From assembly GCA_040880005.1 (NCBI GenBank), contig JBBDJG010000028.1, positions 1 through 64,000 of the forward strand: DNA of 64,000 nucleotides, in the 5' to 3' direction. The translations under genes were made by a program, and so were the position numbers. Position 1 is the first letter of the stretch, and each line of letters starts with the position of its first letter. This DNA comes from JBBDJG01 sp040880005 (GTDB lineage: Bacteria > Actinomycetota > Thermoleophilia > Solirubrobacterales > JBBDJG01). Positions 61,726 to 64,000 of this stretch are shown here, piece after piece. The notes under the pieces were generated by a model. That model worked only from the letters and a program-made list of their open reading frames with translations. It was not told where the DNA came from and made no database searches.

Positions 61726-63081
61726 GTGGAACGGACCAAGAAGCACGACCGCGCGAGGCAGTCGCGCTACGCGTCCAAGTCGGACGCGGGCATCGCGAAC
61801 CCGCGTGCACGCCAGCGGGCGCTTTGCGTGGCGGCCCTGCCGCCGGTGCGGCACGCCGGCGAGGGCATCGACGAGCTGGCGGAGTTGAAGGAGCTGTTGC
61901 GGACTGCCGGCGTCGCTGTGGCCGGCGAGCTGGTCCAGCGCCGCCCGCACCCCGACCCCAACGCGTATCTCGGAGCAGGGAAGCTGACCGAGCTCAAGCA
62001 CGCGGCGCAGGCTGTGGACGCCAACCTGATCGCCTGCGACGACGAGCTGCTGCCACGCCAGGAGCGCAACCTCGAGCGGGAGGTCGGGCTGCCCGTGATC
62101 GACCGCACGGCGGTCATCCTCGACATCTTCGCCGACCATGCCGATTCCGCGGAAGGCAAGCTTCAGGTCGAGCTGGCGCAGCTCGAGTACAACCTTGCGC
62201 GCATGGCGGGGCTGTGGACGCATCTCGAGCGACTCGGTGGCGGAATCGGAACGCGCGGCCCGGGGGAGACCCAGATCGAGACCGACCGTCGCCTGGCGCG
62301 CGACCGCATCGCCGCGCTCAAGCGACGCTTGCGCAGGACCGGCGAGACACGCCGGCTGGCCCGTCGCCAGCGCGAGGCCTCGGATCAACCGAGGGTCGCA
62401 CTCGCCGGCTATACGAACGCAGGCAAGTCGACCTTGATGAACGCCTTGACCGACGCCGAGGCGTCGGTTGGCGAGCAGCTCTTTCACACGCTCGACCCCA
62501 AGACTCGCGCTTTCCGCTACGAGGGCCGCACGTATCTCTTGACCGACACGGTGGGGTTCATCCGCAAGCTCCCTCACCAACTCGTCGAGTCCTTCAAGGC
62601 CACGCTCGAAGAGACCATCAACGCCGACCTGATCCTGCACGTTGTGGACGCGGCCGTACCGGAACCCGAGCGCGAGGCGATGATCGCCGCGGTACAGGAG
62701 GTTCTCGGCGAGATCGGCGCCGAGCCGGTCCCGATGATTCTTGTGCTGAACAAGATCGATCTGCTGCCGGCGCAGGATCGGGAGCTGCTGGCTCGCCGGC
62801 CGTTGTGTTCGAGTCGCGACGCGGTGCTGCTCTCTGCCGCCACGGGCGAGGGTGTGGATGATCTGCGCTGTCGGATCGAGCGGGCATTCCGATCGCGGCT
62901 CGAGCCGGTTGAGCTGCTGGTGCCATTCGAGCAGGGTGGGATCCTCTCCGAGCTGCACGAGGTGGCAGGCGACCTCGAGCGCGAGGACACCATGGAGGGC
63001 GTGCTCGTGCGGGCTCGGGTGCCGGCTACGGTGGCGGAGCGCATGCGCCCGTACGAGTGCAACGGCCGGCGCGGCGCTTGA
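61726..63081 (+). CDS. hflX: Ribosome-associated GTPase HflX
   Basis: The 451-residue protein has the HflX N-terminal domain with its helical hairpin (QLEYNLARMAGLWTHLERL; GPGETQIETDRRLARDRI near residue 182) and a G domain (ALAGYTNAGKSTLMNALT near residue 225; DTVGFIRKLP; LVLNKIDLL). It rescues stalled ribosomes and can split 70S. The N-terminal 25 residues are basic (ERTKKHDRARQSRYASKSD). The stop overlaps dut. Confidence 0.95.
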   Translation: MERTKKHDRARQSRYASKSDAGIANPRARQRALCVAALPPVRHAGEGIDELAELKELLRTAGVAVAGELVQRRPHPDPNAYLGAGKLTELKHAAQAVDANLIACDDELLPRQERNLEREVGLPVIDRTAVILDIFADHADSAEGKLQVELAQLEYNLARMAGLWTHLERLGGGIGTRGPGETQIETDRRLARDRIAALKRRLRRTGETRRLARRQREASDQPRVALAGYTNAGKSTLMNALTDAEASVGEQLFHTLDPKTRAFRYEGRTYLLTDTVGFIRKLPHQLVESFKATLEETINADLILHVVDAAVPEPEREAMIAAVQEVLGEIGAEPVPMILVLNKIDLLPAQDRELLARRPLCSSRDAVLLSAATGEGVDDLRCRIERAFRSRLEPVELLVPFEQGGILSELHEVAGDLEREDTMEGVLVRARVPATVAERMRPYECNGRRGA

Positions 63082-63509
63082 TCGTCGAGTTCACAGTGCT
63101 GAGCGAGCATGGCCGCCAGCCGCGGCGCGCCCACGAGCACGATGCCGGCTATGACCTGCTCGCGGCGCAGGACGCCGTCATCGCCCCGGGCGAGCGGGCG
63201 AGTGTCGGCACCGGAATCGCGGTGGCGATCCCCGAAGGGCATGCCGGTCTCGTGCTGCCCCGTTCGGGGCTCGCGGCTCGCCACGGGATCGCGTTGGTCA
63301 ACGCCCCTGGCTTGATCGACTCGGGCTATCGCGGCGAGCTGCGGGTGCTGTTGCTCAACACCGACCGACGCGAGCCGTTCGAGGTGCGAGTGGGGGAGCG
63401 CATAGCGCAGCTGCTGATAACCGCTGTCGAAGCGGTCGAGTTCTCGCAGGCGCGCGAACTGTCGGGCACGGCCCGAGGCGAGGACGGTTTCGGTTCGACC
63501 GGTCGCTAG
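63078..63509 (+). CDS. dut: dUTP diphosphatase
   Basis: The 143-residue trimeric dUTPase has all five motifs: DAGYDLLA, LPRSGLAARHGI near residue 60, APGLIDSGYRGELRVLLLN, ERIAQLLI and the C-terminal GEDGFGSTG. It hydrolyses dUTP to keep uracil out of DNA and supplies dUMP. The start is TTG in a TTGA overlap with hflX. Confidence 0.95.
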   Translation: MIVEFTVLSEHGRQPRRAHEHDAGYDLLAAQDAVIAPGERASVGTGIAVAIPEGHAGLVLPRSGLAARHGIALVNAPGLIDSGYRGELRVLLLNTDRREPFEVRVGERIAQLLITAVEAVEFSQARELSGTARGEDGFGSTGR

Positions 63510-64000
63510 GGCCGTTCGAGGACGCAGACCACGCTGCCGACGTGGTCCGCGGTCGCGCCGATCTCGCGCCGGACCGCGTTGATCAGGCCTGCGCGTTCGC
63601 ACTCGCGCTCGAGCTGATCGGCCGGCACCAGCCGCAGGCTCACCGAGTCTCGATGCTCGAGCACGTCCCCGGCAGACGACACGGCGCTGCGAAGCCGTTC
63701 GAGCACCACGCTGCGGCCACGGTCGCGTGTCCTGATCGCTACAGGGAGGCTGGAGCAGGCCCAGCCGTCGGCCTCGCCCGTGTCGGGCAGCGGCGCGCGG
63801 TAGTCGGAGTCGATCGGCTCGTCGCCCAAGTCCATCAGCGCAGCCGCGAACAGACCGCCCGGCCTGAGATGACGCACGACGCGTTCGAGGAATCCTTGAC
63901 GTTGGGCCCCGCCGCCCAAGAGCTGGACGAACTGCATCGGCGCAAGAACCAGGTCGAACTCGACGCCGAGGTCGAGCTCCCGTGCGTCGCCGACGACGGT
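63506..64000 (-). CDS. Class I SAM-dependent methyltransferase (partial, start outside window)
   Basis: The visible 164 residues read TVVGDARELDLGVEFDLVLA then PMQFVQLLGG, the post-I and motif II-IV part of a class I methyltransferase, then VVRHLRPGGLFAAALMD. The motif I glycine loop lies beyond the window end. The substrate is unknown. Its stop overlaps the dut stop on the other strand by three bases. Confidence 0.75.
   Translation of the reverse strand, partial: TVVGDARELDLGVEFDLVLAPMQFVQLLGGGAQRQGFLERVVRHLRPGGLFAAALMDLGDEPIDSDYRAPLPDTGEADGWACSSLPVAIRTRDRGRSVVLERLRSAVSSAGDVLEHRDSVSLRLVPADQLERECERAGLINAVRREIGATADHVGSVVCVLERP

Overview
This is GC-rich bacterial DNA with dense co-oriented operons and many GTG and TTG starts. 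An actinobacterial IHF (mihF), an NHEJ system, a PyrR RNA loop ahead of pyrR, a perfect GAAC-N4-GTTC SOS box and the gene orders pyr-mihF-gmk-rpoZ-coaBC and ftsK-cinA-recA-miaB-miaA-dapF-hflX all point to Actinomycetota. A deep branch such as Thermoleophilia/Solirubrobacterales is my best guess, but only an inference.

Layout. 1-2.2 kb: the C-terminal part of a lower-GC Type ISP restriction-modification gene, probably transferred and truncated. 2.3-13.9 kb: accessory and housekeeping genes: an alkylsulfatase-like MBL enzyme, CorA, a CDP-sugar gene pair (rfbF/rfbG type), a TlpA thioredoxin, an NHEJ operon (LigD ligase, Ku, separate LigD polymerase), and an FTR1 iron permease beside a DtxR/IdeR-like double box. 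14.2-14.4 kb: tRNA-Arg(CCG) with a displaced copy of its 3' end. 15.2-26.3 kb: rnz, then the pyrimidine operon pyrR-pyrB-pyrC-(isochorismatase-like)-carA-carB-pyrK-pyrD. 26.4-29.8 kb: mihF, gmk, rpoZ, coaBC, a TPR protein and dtd. 30-43 kb: the translation/RNA operon rimP-nusA-infB-ylxP-rbfA-nrnA-truB-ribF-rpsO-pnp, then an M16 peptidase and dapB. 43.1-44.5 kb: a small island with a VapBC-like pair, a tRNA fragment and an unknown membrane protein. 44.7-48.7 kb: amidase, dapA, rnj. 48.7-64 kb: nagZ-like GH3, a gutted MBL pseudogene, ftsK, a RodZ-like protein, cinA, thpR, recA, a gutted sigma/DUF4349 remnant, miaB, miaA, dapF, dapL, hflX, dut and a partial methyltransferase.

Links between genes. 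PyrR probably represses its own operon by covering the pyrR ribosome-binding site. RimP, NusA, IF2, RbfA, S15 and PNPase form a transcription-translation-decay set with a leader attenuator in front. DapA, DapB, DapL and DapF outline the aminotransferase route to meso-diaminopimelate, but DapF has serine at both catalytic cysteine positions.

The most unusual feature is a family of short palindromic elements (called PAL1 here) with a fixed 22-bp core. It occurs between genes (carA/carB, dtd/rimP, and a roughly 210-bp long form between rpsO and pnp) and also inside carA and ftsK, where it adds in-frame peptides to conserved proteins. All four short copies are open in the same reading frame and encode related peptides, which resembles the Rickettsia palindromic elements. 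A second, larger inverted-repeat element (PAL2) sits exactly between carB and pyrK.
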